A DNA stretch of 64,000 nt from Bryum argenteum (GCA_037043015.1 CM073325.1:3288501-3352500); one strand, 5' to 3'. Shown: positions 49,674 through 61,869, counted from the first letter of the stretch. Notes: generated from the letters alone by a model not told the origin. Made by a program: numbers and translations.

Positions 49674-51564
49674 CCCCAAAAAGTCCTTGTGTTTTTGGGA
49701 GCTCCAAAACTCAAAACTGCATTCTTGTACCACCTAATTGGAGTTGCGGTATGGTCAAATAATCTATTGTTTCTCTGTACTTTCAATCATAGGGCCTTGA
49801 AGCTAGCTACTCTATGTATTGGTACGTAAAATTTAAACCGTTGGATCATCACCATGTGTGTGATCGTACGATTCAAAGTCAATACATAACTTTTTGGGGG
49901 TATTTAGAGAGATACTTTATGCAAAGAGGGACTTAACCCGTAAACGCCCGAGCCTATTTTTAGCAGAAAAGCACATTTCCTTAGAAATCGTCATAGATGA
50001 AAATCAAGAGAAGCTATTAAGATCTTAACCGTACAAACTTGTAATAGACTTATCGAAGATCATGTGGACCAAAATTTGAGTCATGAGGCCTTATAGATTG
50101 GGAGATCATAACATATCAATATCAAAAACAAACTGCAAAATTTCATCATTTTCACTTTGAGGTGGAAATGCTACCAATATACCTATTGCAATGAAAAAAT
50201 CACCAACTAGAAAGATGTTCACCTTCATCTTAATGAGTCCTTTACCCAACAAAAATTCATCAAAAAAATTTCTTGGCTCAAATAAAAGCCATGCAATGGT
50301 AAAAACTACTGAACATTTTACAAAGGAAAAATAGTCCAAAACTAGACCCTTTGCATTCAATTTCATGCCTTATCTTCAAAACATCTTCGATCTTGTTAAG
50401 GTTTCTACCACTTAGACTAGACTCTAATTGGAGGCTATCCCAAAAAATTAAGTTGAAATCCAACGGTGGTTGAGGGAGATATAGCTCCTCAAATATCATC
50501 CATTTTCTCACTTTTTTTGTTGACAAAACATCATTGCAAATCCAGTAGCAAAATCATTTGGATCAAAAAATTTCTCACTACAAAGTTGTTAAGAATCACC
50601 TTAAGATCATGACCATGAAAAAAAAATCATGAAAAACTATTTTTAATTTCACATAATTGGCTTGCAATGGTAATACATGCCCCATGCTTGGAATTCCAAA
50701 AACAAGAGCTGTATTCACTAAAGTGCATTCCATCAATTCATACTTTATTGTATGGGCTTGCAAATTTTACAGCACAAACTAGACTTGATTTGGAACCTAA
50801 ACCAAGTGATTTCATCCAAAACGGACCTCGGATGAAGAAGATATGGCTCTTCAAAGTTTCTGGATGTACATCCACAATGTCGTTTTTCGACATCGTGGGC
50901 GTTTAAGGGTTAATGATTGTTACCACAAATTTTTTGCTCAAATTTTTTTCTTTGTGGAGATTGGGTTGACTCTTCCCATGCAAAATTTAAGAGGCCAATT
51001 TGGCATTTAGAACCTTCATGCAATTCATTTCGGACATGAAGGTATGAAATAGATGATATAGAAAAACTTGAATAACGTCAATTTTATTTGGTTTAAGGAA
51101 AATCAAAACGGTGAGTAGGTGAATTATATGCTTTTGAGTTTTAAAAAAATAAAAAATAAAAAATAAAAAAATTTGAAATCTCAAACTTTCACAAATTTTT
51201 GAAGGAAAAATGAAAAATGATTAAAAACATTGAAGCTGGCTGCTGTAATTTTTGGAGGCTGCCCTCATTAATTTTTTGACATGATTGACCTCGGTCACAT
51301 GATGATCATGCTAAAATAAAGATTTTCCAAAAAAAATGTCAGTTCAAAGAAGTTTTTTTTTTTCTGCCCCAATTGGGCCTAACTTCAACAATTTGAGTTT
51401 TAAAATTTTACATTAGAATTTGAGTTTGTAAGTTTATGCACATAAACTTTGTAGTATAGGGAGCACCCATTTCAAATATTAGGCAGGAATATTACTTCTA
51501 ACCCCTTCATCTAAGCTGCGCAAAATTGCAAAAATCTATTTTGGGTTTTAAGAATCTTTAGGGG
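49674..51564. mobile_element. TTAA-flanked element G (CCCCTAAA family), split by element D
   Basis: Left end CCCCAAAAAGTCCTTGTG, right end inward CCCCTAAAGATTCTTAAAAC. TTAA at 49670-49673 and 51565-51568. Without the nested element it is about 914 bp, close to the 928 bp of H, with which it shares interior blocks such as GTGCTCCC-TA-ACT near the right end and TGATTGTTACC next to the insertion site. Confidence 0.75.
49937..50909. mobile_element. TTAA-flanked element D nested in G, 973 bp
   Basis: Ends CCCGTAAACGCCCGAG and, inward from the right, CCCTTAAACGCCCACG. TTAA at 49933-49936 and 50910-50913. Longer relative of MITEs A-C. The site in G is occupied, whereas the paralogues H and I run through the same point without an insert. 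Frames inside (50106-50366 and 50278-50526, minus) show no recognisable similarity. Confidence 0.82.
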
Positions 51565-51709
51565 TTAAGTGGGGCACCCTTCAATGAGTGCTACTAGTGT
51601 TTTTCGGAGCCCCATGAGCCAATGGGATATTTTCTTCAGAGTTCCTGGAATTTTTGATTTGGACCCGCCGACTACCATTTTTGATAATTTTGAATTCAAA
51701 GATGGGACC

Positions 51710-52230
51710 TAAAGGGTCGTTCGCACCTGGCGCTTGGCCCTCGGTCTTACGGAAGAAGTGACGCTAAAAGTAACCGGGCATTCACACTGGAGGTGGTTAT
51801 TATCCACCGAGCCAACGTGTACGCCTACATGGCATGCCTGTAAGACCGGTTGTAGGAGAGGCCAGTTGCGCTAATTTCGCCGCCACTAGGATAAATCAGG
51901 CGAGTAACTAGTTCATGAACTTTGCAAGCTCCTATCTACTGGAGCCCCGGGTGGCAAATTAGGAAACAAAGATGGTTGCTCTTATCCCTGTTAAGTCAGG
52001 GAACTACATCGCGACGTTTGAATGCAAGCGCGACGTTCTTAAACTCCAATATTCGGCAGGGGGACGTAGCTCACTTCGTAACGTCCATCGCGGGTACGCA
52101 CCACCTCACTCCATCTTGAGTTGACCTGCACTCGCTCTACATTTCCATATCAGTATTATGCATCTTCGGGATGTGTCAAACTTTGATTGTTGTATGCTGA
52201 AATTGTAGAGCACCGATGTACATATCAAGC
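51710..52230. other. GC-richer segment, possible left end of the Harbinger-type element
   Basis: Composition changes sharply at about 51712, where TAAAGGGTCGTTCGCACC occurs. It may be a terminus of the autonomous element whose genes follow, but no matching inverted end was found on the far side. Otherwise unassigned. Confidence 0.25.
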
Positions 52231-53012
52231 ATGGAGAACAGCGTTGATCCTCAACAATTTACCGCCCCCATTCGTCCTACTCCGCAGCTTCTTGACGGTA
52301 AGTACAATTTCATTTTGGCATTGTGCATTGTGCGAGTATTTATTCAAGACTGTAACACTAGTTTGGAGGAAACTAGCATCACCACAATCGCAACTTACAT
52401 GATAGCTCTCTTGTGAAGTGCGCATACCTCAAGAAAGTAGTAAAATTCTATCTCGGTGTTATAACATGTACATGCCACCTTTGGCATCTGTCTTTCTTAT
52501 TCTTTGTAGAATTATGTTTCTGAAAAACAATCAACGCTGTTTGTTTTTTGTCAAATATCTTATGTTGTGTCTTTTCACCGGGCCCACTATAGTGTACTTT
52601 CATTCTTCGAAATAGAGAACCCTTGAGAAATTTAACTTGCACACAGAAAACGCACACTGCGATGGTACAATGACGACGTTGTAGAGTATATAAAAATTGT
52701 GAACAATTGTACATGTTTTATTATTCAGGTTCTGTTCGGATGGCACATGTGGCTGCAAACCAACAAGTGAGTCGTAGCATGCCGACGACTGCCTCATCAC
52801 GGGCAAGCACTGTCCTATCTTTCGATTCGGGATTAACACGACCAAAGATTGACAAGCGCCAATGCAGCGATTCATCCCCTCTTGTTGAGTGCAATCAAGA
52901 GAAGAGGCGCAAAGACAGAGGTCCTAATGGATCCCACAGAAATTTTCTCACCATTCAAGCTAATCGGGACGTATTCTTGGAGGAGTTAGATACGATTGAC
53001 GGCGTGATTTGA
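52231..53012 (+). CDS. Two-exon gene of unknown function, possible transposon accessory gene
   Basis: Exons 52231-52297 and 52729-53012 join in frame over a GT-AG intron to 116 residues. The protein is polar and Ser/Thr-rich with a basic patch (QEKRRKDRGPNG) and no recognised domain. It lies between TTAA elements and Harbinger-type genes, so it may be an N-terminal part of that transposon's DNA-binding protein or an unrelated host gene. The splice model rests on GGTAAGT at 52297 and a pyrimidine-rich TTATTCAG at 52721-52728. Confidence 0.4.
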
Positions 53013-55020
53013 CACCGTAAACATCAAAATGGCTACGGGTTTACAACATGTCACGAGATCTCGACAAATGTTCACCTTGTTTCCGTAATAAAGTTCAGAT
53101 GGCAACCAAGTAGAACCAGGTTGATTCCGGACTATAAATGTATTGCGGATTTTCCTTAGTCGCATCTAGGAACGGACGCGATTCTTGGATATATGAGTGT
53201 GTGCGACACCAAATCCCTCCTAAGAAGGAAGTGGGCAAAAAAATCGGGCATGGGTGGGGAGAGTGACAACCCTTCCAAGAATTGGACAAAACTCAATGTG
53301 AGTGATTTTCTTAGCTTAAGATGGGGTTGGAATGGTAGAACAATCTGCCCACTCCACCAAGTTCAACACGCCTTACTTCTCTAGAATGACTATTAATCGG
53401 GTCGCACAATCCCAAATCGCCCCTACCCTTACCTGTGACACTTCACAATCAAAAATGGGTTATTTTGCGCCCATCGCACCCTTAAAACCCCTAAAACCAC
53501 ATCAATTCAAATACTCCAAAGATTCACTTAAGACTCAAAGAAAAGAAATTTCAACTTAAACCACTTCACAAGTCATTCCCATTACCTCCAATCCATAAAT
53601 ATCACTTAACAAAGATCCTAACCCCTGGATGTCACCCTACACCTATTTAAATTAGGGTTCTTTTCTAAAGAGACCGGGCGTGACTTAGCGTCGCGCTCAA
53701 AACCCTAAAAATTAGCCCAAGACTACGCAGAACTCTACTGACCAAGTGGAATGGGCGTAGCTCCCGCGCTAACCCTCACCGAATCACTTTACTTTAACTA
53801 AGAAACTACAAATACGAACTTCACCAATTCAATCAATACAACCACCAACACGCAACTTTCCACGATCACGCCAATCAACTCACATACCAAGAGAAACAAC
53901 CAAAACAATTCAACACACTCCAATACTTACAAAGAACCCATCTCATCACAATTCCAAGAAAGATACAACTAATTATTGCTGGCGAGAATACAATCACCAA
54001 TTTTTTAAATAAGGTTCTCTAACACTCAAACTAATCAATCCCACACAAAAAAAAAAAAGATCCAAGGATTTAGAGCCGAGAGAGGGCTCCCTCCGATTCC
54101 GGATGCTATCGCTCCCTGACCCCCTCGCCACAAAATGGCCGTCAGTTCTTGTTCTTGCTCCTCTTGGAAAGAACCTCTAGCTTGTTGGAAAGATGTCTTG
54201 ATGACGCACTTGAATCCAAAAGCACGTCTCCCAGTTCCTCCTAGATCTCGAGATATGGCTCTCCAAAGTCGGACCTTCTAACTGCCGCCGCAGTAGACCC
54301 ACCTCCACTTGATCGGCCACCACTCCTTTGTCCTTGCTCCACTGAAGTCGCACCTAGTCTTTTTAGAAAGACCACTTAAAGGCGCTCCCGAATCCAAAAG
54401 GGCGTCTCCCAGTTCCTCCTAGATCTCGAGATATGGCTCTCCAAAGTCAGATCTTCTAACTGCCCGTCGCAGCAGACCCACCTCCACTTGATCGGCCACC
54501 ACTCCTCCGTCCTTGATCCACTGAAGTCGCGCCCTAGTCTTTTTGGAAAGACCACTTAAAGGCGCTCCCGAATCCAAAAGGGCGTCTCCCGCCTTCCTCC
54601 TAGATCTCGAGATATGGCTCTCCGGTTCCAAAGAATAAATGTTCAAAAATCGGTCAATCACAAAAATTAGAGGTAGATCTTTTCTTTTTCCCTAAAACAC
54701 TCCTCAAGCTCACACACAAACTTGTTCTAAAACGGCCACAAGAACCAAGTTCCCAGGAGACCACCCACTTCCCAAGATTCACAACGGCTACACTCTCTCA
54801 AAAACTAGATCTAGATTCAAAAACACACACCACGCTTCAAAAACTCTCTCCTTCCCTCGCTGACTCCAGGAGGTTGAAGAAAAAGCTTCATCCAACCAAG
54901 GACGGACTTTCATCCGTCTTAGTGTACCAATTTCATCCACAGGGTTAAACCCTGCAGTGGTTGAAAGACCACTAGGGATGAAGAGGATAAGGGGCCAATT
55001 AAGAAAAACCTCCCACCTGT
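53013..55020. repeat. Unclassified repeat region with three units of about 179 bp
   Basis: AGATCTCGAGATATGGCTCT occurs at 54243, 54421 and 54602 (spacing 178 and 181). The surrounding AAAAGGGCGTCTCCC and CCACTTGATCGGCCACCACT recur with it, so about 54070-54630 is a three-unit tandem array. Base composition of 53250-55020 (runs of ACC, CAA) differs from its neighbours, like retroelement non-coding sequence, but no domain or clear LTR was seen. Confidence 0.6.
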
Positions 55021-55156
55021 GAGCTGGTCACAAGAAATAACAAGCAATGCTAAACGCCTTAACTAACTCATAAAAATAGACAATTAAGTCGAAAACCTCA
55101 TGGAAATGCATTCCCGCTAGAGCCAACTGTTTCATGGGCTTCACAATGAAATTGCA

Positions 55157-56272
55157 GGCCAACAAAAAAGCGGAAGGCTTACCAAGACTCTTCAGTAGAG
55201 ATGTTTTTGATGTTGACCATGACTGGTACAGGAACCGTCTCCAAATACAGCCACCTCGCGTTAGAGATCTCCTCTCACCAAACGATGCTAACTTCAGACC
55301 ACTACAACATGGCATGCATGACTATGTGGACAAGTTACAGAGCAAACCAGAAGCCGAGGACCTTATGGAGATGCCGCACCCCGAAGGTATCGAGACAACC
55401 AAGGAGTCGTGGCCACAGCAAACTACCCGAAGTCCCCTATCAACGCCCGTTCGTCCGAATGATTCGTCACCACCGCAAACTCCCCAAAGTCGCATCTCAA
55501 CGCCCTTTTGCCCCACACCCACGCAGAGTCCGCACCAAGCCCACAGTTACGAGGTTTCAACGACTTGCTCTCTGGAATTCACCCGCATGTCATCAGTTCA
55601 TCTGACACATCTCAAAATGTTGTCCATAAGCGTCCAGGCAACACAACAGTGAGGAGAAAGAATATCTTGGGGCATAGCGTGATTACGACAAAGGCAACCG
55701 GTGCAGTGATGGTTGCCTAGATGCAACAAATTGCGGATGCAAGTCGTGAGTCGCGGTCAAAAATCGAGGTCCAGCTAAAGCTTTTCACGGAACAAATGGA
55801 ATACCAAAAGGAGAAGAATAGACGCATGCACGTCAATGCTGCCATAGTAAACGAAAACCCTCGACTAGCCATCATGAAGCAAGGTGAGATGGTTTCTTGT
55901 TTGGCACAACTCTCATCTGTATTGAGTACAGACTTGAGTATGTCAAGCAGAACATTACACTCCCACATGGGAGCACCTGGCCAACAGAGATTTCCTCGGC
56001 CCTCTGATCAACAACACTTATTTCGACAAAGAGACCCGGTCGGCCTCAACAACACTACCACCCTACCGACCTCTACTTCCTTCCCCACATCAGCTGGGAC
56101 ACCACAGGTGGACCAGAGCATGGTTCCGGTGGGAGCACATTGTACTGTGCCATCTCCGACGCACATGCTCTGCCTTTCACTGCGGACAGAGAAAAAAATT
56201 GTGGAACTACCGAGGAGACTCATGGTACACCGAGCACTCCCGCTTCTAGACAGGTCATCGATCTCTACCTGA
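55157..56272 (+). pseudogene. Probable Harbinger accessory (Myb/SANT-like) gene remnant
   Basis: Two plus-strand frames, 55157-55652 (after a possible intron end TTGCAG) and 55721-56272. The first has GLPRLFSRDVFDVDHDWYRN followed by a Pro/Ser/Thr-rich linker. The second starts ADASRESRSKIEVQLKLFTE, a basic-acidic helix reminiscent of the C-terminal part of the Myb/SANT-like proteins carried by plant Harbinger elements. The two are in different frames, so it is spliced or broken. The DNA-binding domain itself is not visible. Lies convergent to the transposase remnant at 58 kb. Confidence 0.45.
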
Positions 56273-56602
56273 TCCAACATCTCAACGTTGACTTACACTT
56301 TTAACTCATTAGCTTATGTAGATGCCAGTCATGCCACCCATGATGGCGATCGCCTTTACTGCATCCACTCTTATAGGTCACAGACACCTGCACAACAAAA
56401 AAGATCAATTAGATGTATTACATATGATTGATATATCAGTATGGTTGAAATTTAAATGCAGTACTTCGTCTGTTTCAACATCGGTTTCTGAATAAAGGAG
56501 GACTTGTAAATTGTATTGTACCGTGCTCATTTATTTATTATTTTGATAGATAGTTCCCTTCTATGCAGTCATGAACATACTATTTAGTCCGAAGTTTTTT
56601 AA

Positions 56603-57530
56603 ACCCTAAAAATCCAAGAAAACCAATTCGATATTTTGAGATTTCGGGCAGCTCCTTTTAAGCAATTAAATTGATATTTTTGCCTAAGATTTTTATTGAG
56701 TGCTCCCCATACTGTAATGTGTATGCGGTAAAATTTGCAAAGCCAAGTTTTAATTTTATAACCTTCATCTAGAAATTTTCGATTTCAAGTCCAAAACCGG
56801 CAGTTTAAAACAAAAAAAAATTTAGAGTTTTTTTTTTTTTGGAAATATGTTCATTACCAAATTACTATTCAAATTTCAAAGTGTCCAAAGTCAAAAAGTT
56901 TACCAATTTTACACGGGCAGCCTCTAAAACTTTCAAAAACAATCTTCACAATTCTAGTAATTTTACAATTTTTTCTTTCAAAAATTGCCAAAATTTGAGA
57001 TTTGGATTTTTTCCAAGATTTGTTTTTTTCAAAATTCACATTCTCATAAATGCACCTAATCAATGTCCAAATTTTTCTCAAACTAAATATATCATATGTC
57101 GTGCTTGTTTTAATATATTGTTGTTTTTAGACCTTCTTTCATAAAATAATTTACATTAAGGTCAAAAAGTGGAATTGGGCTCTAAAATTTTGCATGAGCG
57201 TACACAACTTGATTACCTACATGAGAAAAAATGACGGAAAAATGTTTGGAGTAACAATCATCAAGTTGCCCTTGGCACCATTTAGACAATGCCTCTCACG
57301 CAGCGGCAAAAAAGTGTTGGACAAACTTTGATTGTTATGATCTCACAAATGACAAACATCCAACGGTTGAAATTTTGACCAATTCTTTGTATACAAGTTA
57401 GGTACAAGATCTTATGGTTTAAATTCAAAAAGCAGAAAAAAAAGTTTCTCCATTTTCCCATTTCTCAGCAAAAGTGAAAAATGGCAGTTTTTGGTTCTGG
57501 AGGTCGAGGAAACGCTTGGATTTTTAGGGG
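56603..57530. mobile_element. TTAA-flanked element H (CCCCTAAA family), 928 bp
   Basis: Left end ACCCTAAAAATCCAAG, right end inward CCCCTAAAAATCCAAG. TTAA at 56599-56602 and 57531-57534. Inverted repeats are about 16 bp. The interior is shared with G, I and J (for example TTTCAACCGTTGGATGTTTG read from the right end, also in I). Sits between the candidate Harbinger accessory gene and the transposase. Confidence 0.78.
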
Positions 57531-57534
57531 TTAA

Positions 57535-57989
57535 TGAGAAGAGACATCACAAAAGAGAGCACACCATATTAAAGATCATCCTATATCATTTCATAATAAT
57601 GTAAACGAAGAGACAAAAGTATTGGGAGAGGTCAAAAAGATCTGATGACAAAAACCGTAACTATGGTACAGATTCAGAAACAAACAAGCATTGACCAATA
57701 ACGTGGTTATGAATAAGGCTCTTCACAGATGCCAAAGGTGGCGTGTACATCAATCCTGCTCCCACCGAGATACAACTTAAATACTACTTTCTTGGAGTAT
57801 GCACATTTCAGAAGAAACCATCAATATAAGAGGGTTATCAAGCAGTGAGATTCTAGTTTTTATCTATGACGGGAATCAATAATCATGAGAGAATTACTTA
57901 CATTGAAGTTAACAGCACACCATATGAAAGATCATCTTGTATCAATTCATAGAAATGTAAACAAAGAGACCAACAGCACATAGGGAATT
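57535..57989. repeat. Spacer with a duplicated 55-bp block
   Basis: The block GCACACCATAT(T/G)AAAGATC... through AATGTAAAC(G/A)AAGAGAC appears at about 57560-57615 and again at about 57911-57970. The second copy abuts the transposase remnant, so the duplication may be part of its 3' region. Confidence 0.6.
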
Positions 57990-58830
57990 ACTTACATTGA
58001 AGTTAGCGTTGCACACGCCGTTGCAATGCTTCAGATATAGAGAGTTGCCCTTGTGTCCTATGGGATACCATTAACCAAGGTAGCAACGGGTAACCTAAAT
58101 TCCCTATAATGTAAGGAGAAAAATCGTGAACACTATGGTGGGCACGCATCAAATTGTTTTGCATAGCCAATGTGTATAGGGAGGAGCGGCGTAGCATCCT
58201 TGAGTTGTTAATAGATCCAGGCATACCAACATACAGATCAAGGAAAGGCTTCTCACTGTCCACGACGACAGCTTGACAATTGACAGTGTACCCACCGCTT
58301 TTGAAGTAAAAATAATCGGCAAGATCAATGTTCGGCTGGATATGCTAACAGACGTACCGTCAATGGCTCCCACGACACCGGGCAGTCCACATAGATCCTC
58401 GAACTTGGCCTGAGTATCTCGCATTCTATCTTCCGTTGGCAACGAGATCTGGTCTCTGAAGCTATCGTTAATTGCATGCACTACTTCCCTTAACACCATC
58501 GACACCGTACTCCTACTGAGAGCGAACATTTCACTACAAACAGTTAAATTCGCCCCATGCGACAATTTGAACAGAGTATAGGCCACTTGTATTAGAACTA
58601 ATATTGCAAGCCTATACCTAGTGTTCTCTCTTTCAACATGTGGCCTCAATACATCTGCTAGGCTATGACAGCAAGCTTCGTATTTCTAAATATTTGGACC
58701 CATCGGCTATTGTCATATTGTTCTAACATAAATTTGCTGAACCACGTAGTAGACCTAAGTTTAACCCAATACCCGACATCGTCATCTAAGAAATTATACG
58801 ACAAACATAACTTGAATGGTGGAGGGTGGC
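57990..58830 (-). pseudogene. PIF/Harbinger DDE transposase remnant
   Basis: Minus-strand remains of a Harbinger (DDE_Tnp_4) transposase. Family-typical segments in order: WFSKFMLEQYDNSRWVQIFR (near 58700), RPHVERENTRYRLAI, CSEMFALSRSTVSMVLREVV, GVVGAIDGT (first catalytic Asp), then ADYFYFKSGGYTVNCQAVV, FLDLYVGMPGSINNSRMLRR and LGYPLLPWLMVSH. The frame changes near 58330 and again near 58650, where there are stops. Where relatives have (N/H)D(S/A)R, carrying a catalytic Asp, this copy has NNSR. The C-terminal Glu region is absent. So it is non-functional. Plain DNA transposon. Confidence 0.85.
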
Positions 58831-60735
58831 ACGCATCTAGTTTTCAGTAAAGCGGTCCTGCAGATTCTCAACTATGGAAACCACCGAATCTGATGCGATC
58901 AGGCGGGGAAGAGCCTCGACATCTTTGTTGTTGAAAAGCAATAGCAGTAGTAACACACTAAATACAATGGCTTCAGTCGGGTCACCCAACCGGTCCATTG
59001 CAGCAATTGATATGCAGCGGTCACGAAGGCTCCGCTACATCTAGTTTATGATCACAGCAGTGTATACGTTAGCTTACTTCTCGACAACATAGTAATAGTC
59101 TAAAGGTCCTCTATGTACGCAACTATCATCTCCTAATCGTTGCTGCAAAGTCGTGCACATGCATCCCCAACAAAGCAAGTATTCTTTTGAAAAACAATGA
59201 AGTGAACAGATAAAGGGAAACTATCTCTTGGCAACCGTAAACCCATGAACTACACCAGAACCCAAGAAAGGCGTATCACAAGAAAAGACTACTTTTGTAA
59301 AGAGATGCGTTGAGAACCTAAATGGAAGAAAGTCCAACTCTAGAAATACAGTAAAGATAACCCTCACACAAGCATTGCAAAGGGAATTCTTCCATTCCTA
59401 CATGTAGATGCATCTAAACTCGTGTTCTCATTCATAACTTTAAGTTCTCGCAAGTGACAAAATCATATATTTGACTAAAAGAAGAACATGAACATCTTGA
59501 CTTTCAAATAATGATGGCAACGAAAGGACGTCCACAGGAAAATCTTGTAACATCCTTCGGCGCAACTCTTGAAACAGCAAGCAAATTTGTATAAATTAAA
59601 TTAGAATACTCAACAATTGTGTAAGAAAGTACGTATAGAAATCGCATCTGTGCCGATACTTTCGGGTATAATTCCAGTGAAACACATGATACTCAGAAAT
59701 TATACTTGAACAACCGAAACTCCAAATGATGTGCGTGAGGGGTACTTACTGAGATTACGAACTCCAAATGAACGACTCCCGCGCTCGATAAGCATATAAA
59801 ACTTCGGATAATTCACCAGCCGCGACCCCGGATACTTCACCAGCTGCAGAGAGTGCTTTGGCAAGAACTAAACATAATAAAACCCTAGATTGCAGTCTCC
59901 TCGCGATTGCTCAAGGGACAACAAATGATGCGTACCCTCGCCTACCCAATTTCCGTCCAACAAATGAATAAACCAAAGCAAAATCTGCCAATTCTTCCGT
60001 TGAATGCACTTACAGGCAAAAATGCGGAACGAAGAAAAATAATGCATCTCAACCGCGACAACGAAAACAACGAGAGCGATCACCACGCACAAAGGGAAAA
60101 AAATGATCGAAGACACTGACTTGAGGCAACAGCCACTCCATAAACGGCGACACTACGTAACACCACTACGCACGTATGACGGGTTGGGAAAAAGTGGCCT
60201 AAGACCTTATCCAGTCACCAATCAGTAAAGTTAAGCATCGTATATGTGAACATACAATATGTATGTACATACCGAGAAATCCGCAACCCACCAGCGTGGA
60301 CCCACTCCATGTGAACCCATTTAAAGTAATAATTATAGTAGCGCTCTTACCCGAAACCAGGGACCCTTACACGAAGCCAGGTGTGAAGGGCCCATAAGGC
60401 CTCAAATTACTAAAGGAGATTCCTCGTGGCAATTTAAGCCTAAACATTAAATTTTTAGGGGGTTCTTTACCCCTCCCCTCCCTTGCCCCACAGAAGTAGG
60501 GGTAAGCATTCGTAGCAGCTACCAAGGAGGATGGAAGAGGGGTAATGAGCCCCCTATTTTTTTGATGTATAGACATTAAATGCCAAGGAATAGATTTCTC
60601 GGGGTAACTAGGGATCGCAGACCTCAAATTTGAATTCAAAATTATGAAAAATGACCTTGGGAGGTCGCCACGGATTCTAGGGTGCCTCCTTGGTAGCTGC
60701 CACGAACCATTGCCCCAGGAGTAGGTGCCCGTCTT
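58831..60735. other. Probable 5' part of the Harbinger element, spacer and an inverted repeat
   Basis: Upstream of the transposase on its strand. Frames at 59868-60119 (both strands) lack similarity. At its right end an imperfect inverted repeat pairs GTAGCAGCTACCAAGGAGG (60508-60526) with CCTCCTTGGTAGCTGCCACG (60687-60706), extending outward through GGGG-rich sequence, about 35 bp per arm. Confidence 0.4.
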
Positions 60736-60738
60736 TAA

Positions 60739-61100
60739 CCCTTAAACGCCCAAGCAAGCCCGAGGGACATGATTCCAACAGAATCTTCCCTGTAGCTCTC
60801 ACTGTACTCAACATTTCACTCATATTTTGATGTCAAACTGGTCACCATCTTCCGATGCATTCAAAAAGTGAAATTTCACAATTCAAATCACAATTTGTAT
60901 GAATGATTTTGTGCTTTGAAAGGATTGTGGTAGGTAGGTTGGGGTGGTACATAACCTTGTAGGAGGTTGCAAGCTAATCATTAATTGGCCTATTCATGAT
61001 GCCCAAGTTCAAAAAGTGCACTATTCATGATGCCCAAGTCCAAAAGATGTTGTGATCCAATTTTGGGCTACCCGTTTCAGACCCCATGGGCATTTAAGGG
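60739..61100. mobile_element. TTAA-flanked MITE C, 362 bp
   Basis: Ends CCCTTAAACGCCC and GGGCATTTAAGGG, TTAA at 60735-60738 and 61101-61104. Near-identical to MITE B over its whole length (shared TGGTAGGTAGGTTGGGG and CTATTCATGATGCCCAAGTC), so these two moved or were copied recently. Confidence 0.9.
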
Positions 61101-61267
61101 TTAAGTGGTTTCACCATAGCACCCTCAAAATTGCCCTAAAACCCCACAGGATAGCCAATCTTCCCATAGAAAGAACAGAAGTCGAAGGGTCGGCAGCAAG
61201 AACGAATGAAAGTCGGTAATCCCCCACTAAATCTCACTCATCCGACGAATACGAACACTTTCTCATT

Positions 61268-61405
61268 CAAGAACACGAACCCGATAAAATATCTTCTCGA
61301 TCGACATGGCCAGATCCTATCCGTCGATCCGCGATCCAACGGACACACATCTCAGCCAGGAACACGAGAATCGGATAAAATATCTTCTCGATCGACATGG
61401 CCAGC
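61268..61405. repeat. Two-unit tandem repeat, 91-bp period
   Basis: ATAAAATATCTTCTCGATCG occurs at 61284 and 61375, preceded both times by GAACACGA and followed by ACATGGCCAG. Unassigned. A short palindrome GGGGACAGTT...ACAGTCCCC follows at about 61480-61504. Confidence 0.75.
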
Positions 61406-61831
61406 TTTCACCCGTCGATTCAAGATCTTACGGTCCCAAAGATTCACACGAATGGGCAGCGGATGAGATCCCATGTATCTGGGGGACAGTTATTGTACAG
61501 TCCCCATGTACTTAAAAATTTAATATATACTGCGCATAATTTAGTATATACTGCCCAAAAAGACATTTTTTATGTATTTCCAATTTAAAATAATAAAAAG
61601 TGCACTCCCTTATGGACTCCCTTGATTGGGCTACTCTGGGGCGCTGACCAGCCAATGGGATGAGAGATAGGTACCGAATGAGTCTCTCAGCCTCAAGCTC
61701 AAAAAGTTACTGTACAGGGCAGCAATTTAGGGCAGTTCAACGAAAAGGGGCCACATTTTTTAGGGCAGTCCACAAACAAATCTTGAGTCGCCGTTTGAAT
61801 TTTCAGCCATTCGTTCTCTTGGCCAATGAGA

Positions 61832-61869
61832 GGAGGAGGTTGCCACTCAACCAATCGGCAACCTCCTCC
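61832..61869. repeat. Short perfect hairpin
   Basis: GGAGGAGGTTGCC (61832-61844) and GGCAACCTCCTCC (61857-61869) form a perfect 13-bp stem with a 12-base loop. It lies just left of a Stowaway-like MITE. No function can be assigned. Confidence 0.85.
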
